This document shows, piece after piece, positions 44,577 to 53,086 of a stretch of 64,000 nucleotides of DNA (its first letter is position 1; every line of letters starts with the position of its first letter). The DNA is from CAVTWH01 sp963738365 (GTDB taxonomy: Bacteria; Actinomycetota; Actinomycetes; Mycobacteriales; Micromonosporaceae): positions 457,112 through 521,111 of the forward strand of contig CAVTWH010000008.1 of the NCBI GenBank assembly GCA_963738365.1. The letters are read 5' to 3'. The notes below the pieces were generated by a model that was not told the DNA's origin, did no database searches, and was given only the letters and a program-made list of their open reading frames with translations. The position numbers and the translations under genes are program-made.

Positions 44577-46231
44577 TGCGGATCGACCAGCTCGCGCTGC
44601 TGCCCGCCTACTGCGCGGCCGGTACGGCCGTGCTGGCGCTGCTGGCCGACCTGCTGCTCGGGCGCCGCTGGCTGACCCTCGGCGCCACCTGCGCCGGTGC
44701 GGCAGCCACCGCCGTGGCCGCCGTCGCGGTCGGGCGCGGACCGGCCCGGGCCACCTTCTGCGTGGCCGACCGGCTGTGCAGCTTCCGGGTCGACGACCGC
44801 TCCGCGCTGCTGGCCTTCCTGTTCGCGGTACTGACGCTGGGCGTGCTGGGGCTGTCCGTCCCGCACCTGGCGCCGGGCGGCCCGGTCGGGCCTGGGCTGC
44901 CCGGCGGGTCGGGGTTGCCGGGCGGGTCGGGGTTGCCGGTTGGGGAGTACTGCTTCCTGTTGGCCTGCTCGATGACCGGGGGCGTGGTGCTCTCCGGCGC
45001 CGGGGACCTGCTGACCCTGCTGGTGGCGCTGGAGACCCTGACGCTGCCGCTGTACCTGCTGGTGGGGCTGCGCGGTGGGCTGGTGCCGTCCTCGGCGGCG
45101 GTGACGTTCTTCCTGGTCAGCGTGGTGGCTACGGCGGTGACGCTGCTCGGCGCGGCGCTGTGGTACGCCGGCACCGGCCAGCTCTACTTCGGCGCCGCGG
45201 CCGACCCGGTGCCACAGCTGCAGCCGCTGGTCACCGGGGCGGTGGTGCTGCTGCTCGGCGGACTGGCGTTCAAGGTGGCGGCGGTACCGCTGCACGCCTG
45301 GGCGCCGGCCACCTACGACGGCGCGCCGACCCCGGTGGCCGCGTACCTGTCCACCGCCTCCAAGCTGGGCGGCGTACTGGCCGTCGTCGCGGTGCTGGAC
45401 GGGCTGTTCGGCGGGCAGCTGGACGTGGCCGGGCCGGTACTGGCCGCCCTCGCGGTGGCGACCATGACGGTGGGCAACGTCGGCGCCCTGCGCCAGCAGC
45501 GCATGGTCCGCCTGCTCGCCTGGTCCTCGGTGGCCCAGGCCGGGTACATCCTGGCCCCCCTCGGGGTGTACGCCGCCAGCCGGCCCCGACTGGCCGACGT
45601 GTCCCAGCCGGAGAGCGCCGCGCTGGCGTACACGGTGATCTACGTGCTGCTCGAACTGGCGGCTTTCGCGGCGGTCGTGGCGCTGCGCGGCGCCGCCGAC
45701 GGCGGCCTGGTCGAGCGGTACCGGGGCGCGCTGCGCAGCCGCCCGCTGCCGGCGGCCGCCCTGGCGCTGGCGATGATCGGGCTGGCCGGACTGCCCCCGG
45801 GGCTGGCCGGGATGTTCGCCAAGGTGGTGGTGATCCGCTCCCTGCTGGCCGGCGGCACCGGCTGGCTGGCCCTGGTGGTGGCCGTCAACGCCGTCATCGG
45901 CCTGGCCTACTACCTGCGGGTGGTCTCCGTGCTGGCGGCCGAGCCGCCCGCAGCCGCGGGTGCCGTGCTGGTGGCCGAGCCGCCCGCAGCCGCGGGTGCT
46001 GTGCTGCCGACCGAGCGGCCGGCGGGTGTGGGTGCCGTGCCGGCCGCCGGGGCGCAGGCGGTCGCCGGCAGGGTGGCGCTGGCCGAGGCGCCGGCCCGCC
46101 GTTACGCTGAGTATCTGCCGCTCCCGGCCCGGGCCGCCGTGCCGGTGGTCGTGGTGCTGGTGGCTGTGACGCTGGTCGCCGTGGTGCTCGGGTTCGCGCC
46201 GCAGCTGGTCTTCGACGCCGTCACGCGGTAG
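44576..46231 (+). CDS. nuoN: NADH-quinone oxidoreductase subunit N-like with repeat insert
   Basis: 551 residues, about 14 helices. LVALETLTLPLYLLVGL carries the Glu. VAAVPLHAWAPATYDGAPTPVAAYLSTASKLGGVL and RMVRLLAWSSVAQAGYIL are the antiporter signatures. Two inserts break the fold: a Gly/Leu/Pro loop of 18-bp repeats near residue 108-123, and a Pro/Ala-rich insert of about 55 residues (452-505) made of 36-bp repeats before the last helix. ATG overlaps the nuoM stop by 1 nt. Last gene of the nuo run. Confidence 0.93.
   Translation: MRIDQLALLPAYCAAGTAVLALLADLLLGRRWLTLGATCAGAAATAVAAVAVGRGPARATFCVADRLCSFRVDDRSALLAFLFAVLTLGVLGLSVPHLAPGGPVGPGLPGGSGLPGGSGLPVGEYCFLLACSMTGGVVLSGAGDLLTLLVALETLTLPLYLLVGLRGGLVPSSAAVTFFLVSVVATAVTLLGAALWYAGTGQLYFGAAADPVPQLQPLVTGAVVLLLGGLAFKVAAVPLHAWAPATYDGAPTPVAAYLSTASKLGGVLAVVAVLDGLFGGQLDVAGPVLAALAVATMTVGNVGALRQQRMVRLLAWSSVAQAGYILAPLGVYAASRPRLADVSQPESAALAYTVIYVLLELAAFAAVVALRGAADGGLVERYRGALRSRPLPAAALALAMIGLAGLPPGLAGMFAKVVVIRSLLAGGTGWLALVVAVNAVIGLAYYLRVVSVLAAEPPAAAGAVLVAEPPAAAGAVLPTERPAGVGAVPAAGAQAVAGRVALAEAPARRYAEYLPLPARAAVPVVVVLVAVTLVAVVLGFAPQLVFDAVTR
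44897..44944. repeat. 18-bp repeat, about 2.5 copies, in nuoN
   Basis: Two full 18-bp units and a partial unit code for GLPGGS-type loops between helices. Confidence 0.8.
45929..46036. repeat. 36-bp repeat, 3 copies, in nuoN
   Basis: Copies at 45929, 45965 and 46001, the first two nearly identical and the third diverged. They code for VLxAEPPAAAGA-like units in a loop before the last transmembrane helix. Confidence 0.85.
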
Positions 46232-46339
46232 CCGCTGACAGCGCCCGACCAGGCGCCTCCCAGCGGCCTCACAGCCCGGCGCGGGAAGATCGTAGCTGGC
46301 ACCGGCGTTGCACCCGTCGTTGGCGGAAGGGAGCACAAC

Positions 46340-47221
46340 GTGCACGGCCACCACAACGGTCTCAAGACAGCCGCACTCCTGGGCCTGCTCTCCGGCCTCA
46401 TCCTCGCGGTCGGGTACCTCTTCGGCGGCTCCACCGGCCTGGTGATCGCCGTACTGGTCGCCCTGCTGATGAACGGCGTCAGCTACTTCTACTCCGACAA
46501 GATCGCGCTGCGCTCGATGCGGGCCCGCCCGGTCAGCGAGGCCGAGGCGCCCGGGCTCTACCAGATGGTCCGCGAGCTCTCCACCGCCGCCCAGCAGCCC
46601 ATGCCCCGGCTCTACGTGAGCCCGACCATGCAGCCCAACGCCTTCGCCACCGGACGCAACCCGCAGCACGCGGCGGTCTGCGTGACCGAAGGCATCACCC
46701 GCATGCTCACCCCACGTGAGCTGCGCGGCGTCATCGGCCACGAGCTGTCCCACGTGTACAACCGGGACATCCTGATCTCGTCGGTGGCCGGCGCCCTGGG
46801 CGCGATCATCACCATGCTGGCGCACCTGGCCTGGTTCATCCCGTTCGGCCGCTCGGACGACGACGAGGGCGGCGGCGCGCTCGGCGGCCTGATGCTGCTC
46901 ATCCTCGGCCCGCTGGCGGCCACCGTCATCCAGCTGGCCATCAGCCGCAGCCGGGAGTACCAGGCCGACGCCTCCGGCGCCCAGCTCACCAACGACCCGT
47001 TGGCGCTGGCCAGCGCGTTGGCGAAGATCGAGCGCGGGGTGGAGGCCCTGCCGCTGCCGGCCGAGGGCCAGCTGGCCACCTCGTCGCACCTGATGATCGC
47101 CAACCCGCTGCGCGCGGGCGGCATCGCCAGCCTGTTCTCCACCCACCCGCCGATGGCCAAGCGGATCGAACGGCTGGAGCAGCTGGCCGCCAGCAGCGGT
47201 CCCGTGCAGTACCTGCGATAA
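46340..47221 (+). CDS. htpX: M48 membrane metalloprotease HtpX
   Basis: 293 residues. Two N-terminal transmembrane helices (TAALLGLLSGLILAVGYLFGG; TGLVIAVLVALLMNGVSYFYS). The zinc-binding HExxH is in RGVIGHELSHVYNRD, and the third ligand Glu in SREYQADASGAQL. FSTHPPMAKRIERL is the C-terminal signature. It degrades damaged membrane proteins. Start: GTG 46340 with GGAAGGGAG before it. A htpX gene after the second nuo cluster is also seen in Streptomyces, from memory. Confidence 0.93.
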   Translation: MHGHHNGLKTAALLGLLSGLILAVGYLFGGSTGLVIAVLVALLMNGVSYFYSDKIALRSMRARPVSEAEAPGLYQMVRELSTAAQQPMPRLYVSPTMQPNAFATGRNPQHAAVCVTEGITRMLTPRELRGVIGHELSHVYNRDILISSVAGALGAIITMLAHLAWFIPFGRSDDDEGGGALGGLMLLILGPLAATVIQLAISRSREYQADASGAQLTNDPLALASALAKIERGVEALPLPAEGQLATSSHLMIANPLRAGGIASLFSTHPPMAKRIERLEQLAASSGPVQYLR

Positions 47222-47235
47222 CGGACACGTCCGCG

Positions 47236-47269
47236 AAGCGCCCCCGCCCTGTTAGGGTCGGGGGCGCTT
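47236..47269 (+). terminator. Terminator after htpX
   Basis: AAGCGCCCCCGCCCT pairs with AGGGTCGGGGGCGCTT (one bulged T), 3-nt loop, followed by CTGCTCATT. It lies 15 bp after the htpX stop. Confidence 0.75.
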
Positions 47270-47323
47270 CTGCTCATTACAGCCGGTCGTCCCACCGGCC
47301 CCTGTGATTCGGAGATCCACCCC

Positions 47324-48550
47324 GTGGCCCGGCAGTACCTCGACGTCTGGCGCATCCCGGGCGCCCGCCAGTTGCTGGTGACCGGGATCATCGGCCGGCT
47401 CGGCATCGGGATGACCTCGCTGGCCCTGCTGCTGCTCGTCCAGGAGCACACCGGCCGGTACACCCCGGCGGCGCTCGCCGCGGCGGTCTTCGCGCTGGCC
47501 GGTGCCGCGGCCGGCCCGGCCGTCGGCCGCGCCGCCGACCGCTTCGGCGGGACCCCGGTGCTGCTGGTCACCGCCGTGGCCCATCCGGCCGCACTGATCG
47601 CCCTGGTACCGCTCTCCGACGCGCCGTTCCCCGTGGTGCTGCTCGCGGCCGGGCTGGCCGGCGTCAGCTACCCGCCGTCCAGCGCGGCGATCCGGGGCGC
47701 CTGGAACGCCCTCACCGAGCCGGCGACCGGCCGGGGCCACCTGCGGGGCACCGCGATGGCGGCCGAGACCTCGCTGTTCGAGATCGTCTTCGTGTTCGGC
47801 CCGCTGGGCGTGGCTCTGTGCACGGCGCTCGCCGGCCCGGCCGCCGCCATCTACACGGCCGCCCTGGTGACCTTCGCCGGCACCGTCCCGCTGGCCCTGG
47901 GCAACGCCATGCGCGCCCAGCGCCCGCACCACCACTCGGTCCGCGCCCGCGGCCTCGGCCCGCTGGCGGTGCCCGGGTTCCCGGCGCTGCTGGCCTGTAC
48001 CGCCGGGCTGGGCATCGCCTTCGGCGTGGCCGGCGTCGCGGTGCCCGCCTTCGCCACCCGGTACGCCGGGCACGAGGCGCCCGGGACGGCCGGCGTGCTG
48101 CTGGCGCTCTGGGGCCTGGGCAGCGCCACGGGCGGCGCCTGGTTCGGCACCCGGTCGTTCCGCGCCCCGCTGCCGCGCCAGTTCGCCTGGTGGGCCGGTG
48201 CGCTGGCGGTGAGCCTGGCGCTGTTCGCCGCGATGCCCAACCCGCTGGCGCTCGGGCTGGCCCTGGCGCTGGGCGGGGCCACCATCGCGCCCGGGCTCAC
48301 CGTCCAGCACTCGCTGGTCGGGCAGGTGGCGCCGGCCGCCATGCGGACCGAGGCGTACACCTGGATGATCACTCTCTCGGTGGCCGCGAGCGCCCTGGGC
48401 GGCGCGACCGCCGGGGTCCTCGCCGACCACGCCGGCCCGGCGCCGGCATTCCTGCTGGCCGCGCTGGCGGTCGCCGGTACCGCGATGATCGCCGGCTGGC
48501 CCGGCGGCGCGCTGGACCGGGCCGCCCAGCCCGTCCTCAGCGAAGCCTGA
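47324..48550 (+). CDS. MFS transporter
   Basis: 408 residues with about 12 transmembrane helices (for example QLLVTGIIGRLGIGMTSLALLLLV; AALAAAVFALAGAAAGPAVGRAADRFG; VVLLAAGLAGVSYPPSSAAIRG). AVGRAADRFGG is the loop 2-3 motif A-like sequence. Substrate unknown; a drug or metabolite efflux carrier of the MFS_1 type is the best guess. It has its own upstream terminator and so probably its own promoter. Confidence 0.85.
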   Translation: MARQYLDVWRIPGARQLLVTGIIGRLGIGMTSLALLLLVQEHTGRYTPAALAAAVFALAGAAAGPAVGRAADRFGGTPVLLVTAVAHPAALIALVPLSDAPFPVVLLAAGLAGVSYPPSSAAIRGAWNALTEPATGRGHLRGTAMAAETSLFEIVFVFGPLGVALCTALAGPAAAIYTAALVTFAGTVPLALGNAMRAQRPHHHSVRARGLGPLAVPGFPALLACTAGLGIAFGVAGVAVPAFATRYAGHEAPGTAGVLLALWGLGSATGGAWFGTRSFRAPLPRQFAWWAGALAVSLALFAAMPNPLALGLALALGGATIAPGLTVQHSLVGQVAPAAMRTEAYTWMITLSVAASALGGATAGVLADHAGPAPAFLLAALAVAGTAMIAGWPGGALDRAAQPVLSEA

Positions 48551-48557
48551 CCCGGCC

Positions 48558-48962
48558 TCAGTCGGGGAGCGCGGCGGTGACATCGAGCTCGACCAGCTGG
48601 CCGGTGAAGCCCAGCTGGGCCACGCCCAGCAGGGTGCTGGCCGTGCTGAAAGCGGCGGCCAGCGGGGACGCCAGGAAGCGCCGCCAGACGGCGGCCAGCA
48701 CCGGCTGCTCGGCGGTCACCACGTAGATGACCGTGCGCACCACCTGCTCCGGCCCGGCCCCCACCGAACCCAGCGCCGCCAGCACGTTGGCCACCACCTG
48801 GTCCACCTGGGCGCCGTGGTCCCCGGCGCCGACCAGCGCGCCGGAGTCGTCCAACGGACACTGCCCCGCCAGGTAGGCCATCCGCCCGGTCGGTACCACC
48901 GTGACGTGGTGGTACCCCGGGGTGGAGTGCAGGCCGTCGGGGTTGGACCGGGTGATCGTCAT
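48558..48962 (-). CDS. RidA (YjgF/YER057c/UK114) family protein
   Basis: 134 residues. MAYLAGQCPLDDSGALVGAGDHGAQVDQVVANVLAALGSVGAGPEQVVRTVIYV is the family core. RidA deaminates reactive enamine/imine intermediates; this copy keeps the fold. The usual active-site Arg near position 105 is not obvious, so it may be a non-archetypal member. Convergent with the MFS gene. Confidence 0.85.
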   Translation of the reverse strand: MTITRSNPDGLHSTPGYHHVTVVPTGRMAYLAGQCPLDDSGALVGAGDHGAQVDQVVANVLAALGSVGAGPEQVVRTVIYVVTAEQPVLAAVWRRFLASPLAAAFSTASTLLGVAQLGFTGQLVELDVTAALPD

Positions 48963-49014
48963 GGCCCGAGTCTGGTCGACCGGCGCCGGGTGCGCCGCCG
49001 GTTTTCCCAGCGGC

Positions 49015-49506
49015 TCAGCGGTAGTTGGTGAACTGCAGGGCCACCCCGAAGTCGCCGTCCTTGAGCAGCGCGATGACCGCCTGCAGGTCGTCGCGCTTCT
49101 TGCCGGTCACCCGCAGCTGGTCACCCTGGATCTGCGCCTGCACGCCCTTGGGTCCCTCGTCGCGGATCTTCTTGCTGATCGCCTTGGCCTTGTCCGAGTC
49201 GATCCCCTGGACGATCTTGCAGTCGATCTTGTACGTCTTGCCCGACTGCTTCGGCTCCCCGGCGTCCAGGGACTTGAGCGAGATCCCCCGCTTGATCAGC
49301 TTCTCCTTGAACACCTCCAGCGCCGCGACGACCCGCTCCTCGGTGTCGGCCTGCAGCCCCACCAAGTCCTCCCCGGTGGCCTTCACCGAGGCATTCACCC
49401 CGCGGAAGTCGAAACGGGTACCCAGCTCCTTCTCCGCCTGGTTGACGGCGTTGTCCAGCTCCTGCTTGTCGACCTTGCTCACGATGTCGAAGGATGAGTC
49501 AGCCAC
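49015..49506 (-). CDS. YajQ-family nucleotide/c-di-GMP-binding protein
   Basis: 163 residues. ADSSFDIVSKVDKQELDNAVNQAEKELGTRFDFRG is the classic start. GISLKSLDAGEPKQSGKTYKIDCKIVQGI and DQLRVTGKKRDDLQAVIALLKDGDFGVALQFTNYR complete the two RRM-like halves. Some homologues bind c-di-GMP or other nucleotides and act with transcription factors. GGAGGCGAT precedes GTG 49506. A GGDEF/EAL protein gene lies 1 kb away. Confidence 0.92.
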   Translation of the reverse strand: MADSSFDIVSKVDKQELDNAVNQAEKELGTRFDFRGVNASVKATGEDLVGLQADTEERVVAALEVFKEKLIKRGISLKSLDAGEPKQSGKTYKIDCKIVQGIDSDKAKAISKKIRDEGPKGVQAQIQGDQLRVTGKKRDDLQAVIALLKDGDFGVALQFTNYR

Positions 49507-49605
49507 ATCGCCTCCAGTGCGCGCGATTTGTCCGGTCGACAGCCTCCCACGCCGTGGACCGCGTCGCAGACGGTACCCGTTTGCACGCGCCCCGGGGGCA
49601 GTGGT

Positions 49606-49611
49606 TATCCT
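49606..49611 (+). promoter_or_regulatory. -10 box TATCCT before tRNA-Tyr
   Basis: TATCCT at 49606-49611 with TTGCAC about 19 nt upstream gives a candidate promoter 37 nt before the tRNA. Confidence 0.4.
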
Positions 49612-49647
49612 GTCTTCCGCTGCTGCGCCCGCGTAGTGGCCAGCCCA

Positions 49648-49728
49648 GGCGGGTTGCCCGAGTGGTCAATGGGAACGGTCTGTAAAACCGTCGCGAGAGC
49701 TACGAAGGTTCGAACCCTTCACCCGCCA
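49648..49728 (+). tRNA. tRNA-Tyr (anticodon GTA)
   Basis: 81 nt, class II with an extended variable arm. Acceptor GGCGGGT pairs with ACCCGCC. Anticodon stem ACGGT/ACCGT, loop CTGTAAA with GTA at 49682-49684. T-arm GGTTCGAACCC region is intact. CCA is not encoded (ACA follows). Confidence 0.95.
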
Positions 49729-49736
49729 CAGGCGAA

Positions 49737-49779
49737 CCGGACGGCCCCCGATCTGCGTGTCAGGTGGGGGGCCGTCCGG
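49737..49779 (+). terminator. Hairpin terminator after tRNA-Tyr
   Basis: CCGGACGGCCCCC (49737-49749) pairs with GGGGGGCCGTCCGG around an 16-nt loop. There is no T-tract. Confidence 0.65.
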
Positions 49780-50227
49780 CTGTCCGGGCTCCGCGACCCG
49801 CGGACGCCGGTTCTGGCCAACGACCCGTCGTACTCCGGGTTACGACTGGTTCACCATCGGTGAAATCTGACATCAGGCCCGTCTGGCACCCCGTGCGGTC
49901 TCGATGAGCTGGGCAAACGTCGATATTTGCGGCAGAGCGCACCCGGCCGGCAAAGTGTCGGATATGTGGTGGCCAATCACTCCCCACTGCTCTAGGTCGA
50001 GCCGACAAAAGCGCTGTGACCTGCACATATGCGGCGTCGTAACGCCTAGCCGAAAGGTGACCGTTCGGCCGAGGGGGTTACCGGCCACCGGTACCGTCGG
50101 CGGGGGTCGCCCGGACCTTTCCGGCTTCGCACCCCTTGATTGGCAGGCTGAGCGTTTTGCTCGGCCATCCCCTTGTGGCACGATCGTGATACGCGAGCCG
50201 TGGGCCGCGTGTGTCAAAGGAGAAGCC
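49780..50227. other. Long noncoding leader before the small secreted protein gene
   Basis: About 450 bp with no supported gene. Several GC-rich inverted repeats and a short AT-richer segment (about 49900-50050) suggest a promoter and a structured 5' leader. I cannot match it to a known riboswitch. Confidence 0.4.
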
Positions 50228-50440
50228 ATGAGCCGGAGTCGTTTTCCCGGGAGTGTTACGCGGGTGCTCGCCTCTGCCGCTCTGGGCCTCGGGTTCGGGT
50301 TCGGAGCGCTCGGGGTTGGCCTGGTTCCCGCTCTCGGTGCGCCGATAGCGGCGCACCACCAGGTCGCTGGCGCCGGTGTGACGTCCACTGGGACGTCGTC
50401 CGCACCGGTCTTCACACCGTTCGACGCAACCTGGGAATAG
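50228..50440 (+). CDS. Small secreted peptide, putative
   Basis: 70 residues. N-terminal basic residues (MSRSRFPGSVTR), then a hydrophobic helix (VLASAALGLGFGFGALGVGLVPALGAPIAA) with AxA-like cleavage, leaving a mature part of about 30 residues (HHQVAGAGVTSTGTSSAPVF...). AGGAGA precedes the ATG by 7 nt. It ends 1 bp or 21 bp before the EAL gene depending on that gene's start, so the two are probably co-transcribed. No family recognised; not Cys-containing. Confidence 0.6.
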   Translation: MSRSRFPGSVTRVLASAALGLGFGFGALGVGLVPALGAPIAAHHQVAGAGVTSTGTSSAPVFTPFDATWE

Positions 50441-50461
50441 TTGATCCATGCGGGCGGCAAC

Positions 50462-52996
50462 GTGAGGCGGCCCCGACCGTACCTTCGGCGTTCGCCTGAA
50501 CTCGCCTGGGTCATCACCATTCCGCTGGCGCTGATCGGGACGATCCTGCTGATCCCGACGGTCGCCGAGAGTGGCCGGGTGTGGTCGTCGTGGCCGGTCA
50601 TGGTGCTGTTCTTCGCCCTCATCCTGGCCGCGAACGCGCTGAACGTGAAGGTCGAGGTCCGTCGGCATGTGATGTCGATGAACCTGACCGAGATCCCGGT
50701 GCTGCTCGGTCTGGTCTACCTCACCCCGCTGTCTCTCGTGGTCATCCGGGTGGCCGTGCACCTGTTGATCCACGGGGTGCGCCGGACGCCGGCGGTGAAG
50801 TACTGGTTCAACACGGCGAACCTGTTCGCCGGGATCGTCCTGGCCACCACGATTGTGGCGCTCTTCGACGTCAACGTGCGGGAGCCGAGCCCGGCCGCCT
50901 GGCTGGTGCTGCTCGCCGCGGTGAGCGCGTCGGTGCTGTCCACCATCGGTGCGGTGGTCGGCGTGATCGCGCTGGTCCAGGGCGGGATGACGCTGGACCG
51001 GGTGGCCTCCACCGCGGCCCTGAGCCTGATGGTGGGGGAGACCAGTGCGGTCATCGGGCTGATCACCCTCGTCGCGATCCAGGCCACCAGATGGTCGGTG
51101 CTGCTCATCGCGGCGGTCTTCGCCATCATGGTGTGGGTCTACCGGGCGTACGCCGAGATGATCCGGCAGCACCGGTCGCTGGTGGAGATCTACGAGCTGA
51201 CCCGGCTGATCGCCGACACCCGGCAGCACGGCACGCTGGCCGACGTGCTGCTCGGGCGGGTTCGTGAACTGCTCGCCGCCGAGTGCGCCACGCTGTGGCT
51301 GCCCGCGCAGGGCGGCCAGCCGGAGACCCTGCTCTCCGCGCGGGTGGACGACGCCGGCCTGCTGGACCTCTCGGACACTCCCGAGGCGCTGCGTCGCCAG
51401 GTGGTGAAGACCGGCCGGACGGTCGCCGTGGGTCCCCGGACGGGCTCGGACGAGCTGCGGCCGCTGCTGCGCCAGCAGGGCGTCAAGGACGCTGTGGTGG
51501 TACCGCTGCGGTCCGGTTCGGGGACGGTGATCGGCACCCTGGAGGTGACCAGTCACCTGGGTGAGCGGTCGTACTTCGGCAGCGAGGACGTCCGCCTGCT
51601 GGAGACCGTCGCGGCGCACGCGGCGGTGGCCGTGGAGAACGGCCGGCTGGTGGAGCGGCTGCGCTTCGACGCCGATCACGACCAGCTGACCCGGCTGCCC
51701 AACCGGCGCCGGATGCTGGCCAGCCTGGACGAGGCTGTCAAGATCAGCACCCCGGGCGAGGTGGTGGCGCTGATCAACTTTGACGTCGCCGGCCTGCGCG
51801 ACGTCAACGAGACGCTGGGCCACAGCGCCGGTGACAAGCTGCTGGCCGAGGTGGCCAAACGGCTGGCGACGCTGGCGCCGTCGTCGGCCCTGGTGGCCCG
51901 GGTGGGCGGCGGGGAGTTCGCCATCCAGCTGCGGATGCCCAGCGCCGACGCGGCCGTCGAGCTGGCCAGCCAGGTGCACGCCGCGCTGCAGGGTCCGATG
52001 CCGATCGGCTCGTTCACGCTCAACGTCGACACGTCGGTCGGCGTGGCCGTACACCCGGATCATGGATCTTCGTCGGCCATCCTGCTGCAGCGGGCCGACG
52101 TGGCCGCGTTCGCGGCGAAGTCGACCTCGTCGGCCGTGCAGCTGTTCCACCTCGGCCTGGAGTCGCGGTCGGCGCGCCGGCTGGGGCTGGCCGGCGACCT
52201 GCGGCAGGCGCTCGAGCAGGCCGAGCTGGAGGTGGTCTTCCAGCCGAAGGTGTCGCTCGCCTCCCGGGACCTGGTGGGTGTGGAATGCCTGGCCCGCTGG
52301 GAGCACCCGGCGCACGGGACGGTCGCGCCGGAGGACTTCGTGGCGGTGGCCGAACGCACCGGGCAGTTGGGCCGGCTCACCGAGCTGGTGCTGCGGGAAG
52401 GGCTGCGCCGCTGCAAGGAGTGGGCGGACGCCGCCCGGCCGCTGAACGTCGCGGTGAACGTCTCGCTGCGCAGCCTGCTCGACCTGGAGTTCGCCGACCG
52501 GCTCGCGCAGCTGCTCGCCGAGTACGAGGTGGCCCCCGGCCAGCTCACCTTGGAGATCACCGAGCACGGCGTGCTGGGCGACACCGACCGCCCGCTGCCC
52601 ACCCTGCTGCGGCTGCGGTCGCTGGGGGTACGGCTGTCGGTGGACGACTTCGGCGCCGGCTACGCCTCGCTGTCGTACCTGCGCAAGCTGCCGGTGCACG
52701 AGGTCAAGATCGACCGGGCGTTCGTGCAGGGCATGGCGACCGACCCGGGCGACCTGGCCATCGTGCAGGCGGTGGTGGACCTGTCCCGGCACTTCGGACT
52801 GGTCGTGGTGGCCGAGGGTGTGGAGAGCGAGATGACGCTCGGCCTGCTGGAGGAGATGGGCTGCGACATCGGCCAGGGCTTCCTGTTCAGCCGACCGCTG
52901 CCGTTCGACCGGCTGGAGGCCTGGTTCGCCGCCCAGACCGAGGCCGAGCCGACCCCGATGGGCGTGGTACGCCGCCTGCGCGCAGTGGCCAACTGA
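50462..52996 (+). CDS. Membrane GAF-GGDEF(degenerate)-EAL c-di-GMP protein
   Basis: 844 residues from GTG 50462 (TTG 50441 is an in-frame alternative). Residues 10-220: six or seven transmembrane helices. 225-385: GAF domain. 395-560: GGDEF domain whose active motif reads GGGEF (VARVGGGEFAIQL near 482), so cyclase activity is probably lost. 575-830: EAL domain with ECLARWEHP (the ExLxR motif), AVNVSLRSL, EITEHGV, VDDFGAGYASLSYL, VKIDRAFV and AEGVES; all metal/substrate residues look present. A c-di-GMP phosphodiesterase is expected, perhaps GTP-tuned through the GGGEF site. Confidence 0.88.
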   Translation: MRRPRPYLRRSPELAWVITIPLALIGTILLIPTVAESGRVWSSWPVMVLFFALILAANALNVKVEVRRHVMSMNLTEIPVLLGLVYLTPLSLVVIRVAVHLLIHGVRRTPAVKYWFNTANLFAGIVLATTIVALFDVNVREPSPAAWLVLLAAVSASVLSTIGAVVGVIALVQGGMTLDRVASTAALSLMVGETSAVIGLITLVAIQATRWSVLLIAAVFAIMVWVYRAYAEMIRQHRSLVEIYELTRLIADTRQHGTLADVLLGRVRELLAAECATLWLPAQGGQPETLLSARVDDAGLLDLSDTPEALRRQVVKTGRTVAVGPRTGSDELRPLLRQQGVKDAVVVPLRSGSGTVIGTLEVTSHLGERSYFGSEDVRLLETVAAHAAVAVENGRLVERLRFDADHDQLTRLPNRRRMLASLDEAVKISTPGEVVALINFDVAGLRDVNETLGHSAGDKLLAEVAKRLATLAPSSALVARVGGGEFAIQLRMPSADAAVELASQVHAALQGPMPIGSFTLNVDTSVGVAVHPDHGSSSAILLQRADVAAFAAKSTSSAVQLFHLGLESRSARRLGLAGDLRQALEQAELEVVFQPKVSLASRDLVGVECLARWEHPAHGTVAPEDFVAVAERTGQLGRLTELVLREGLRRCKEWADAARPLNVAVNVSLRSLLDLEFADRLAQLLAEYEVAPGQLTLEITEHGVLGDTDRPLPTLLRLRSLGVRLSVDDFGAGYASLSYLRKLPVHEVKIDRAFVQGMATDPGDLAIVQAVVDLSRHFGLVVVAEGVESEMTLGLLEEMGCDIGQGFLFSRPLPFDRLEAWFAAQTEAEPTPMGVVRRLRAVAN

Positions 52997-53021
52997 GGCT
53001 GCCCGGCGCCGGGATACCCGG

Positions 53022-53051
53022 TTCGCTCTCGCTGGGCGGGCCGTGTACTCT
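53022..53051 (+). promoter_or_regulatory. Promoter candidate for tRNA-Thr/tRNA-Met
   Basis: TTCGCT (53022-53027), 18-bp spacer, TACTCT (53046-53051). Start predicted about 30 nt before the tRNA. Confidence 0.4.
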
Positions 53052-53086
53052 TACCCCCTGTGCGCGTCCCCGCAAGGGAATGCGGC

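Noticed and set aside
44009..47146. A 1045-codon open frame antisense to nuoM, nuoN and htpX
   Set aside because: Long antisense frames are normal at this GC content. The nuo and htpX proteins on the other strand are clear.
49780..50227. Riboswitch (c-di-AMP or c-di-GMP) before the small peptide and EAL gene
   Set aside because: Hairpins are present but no conserved core of either class could be matched by eye. Only a covariance-model search could decide.
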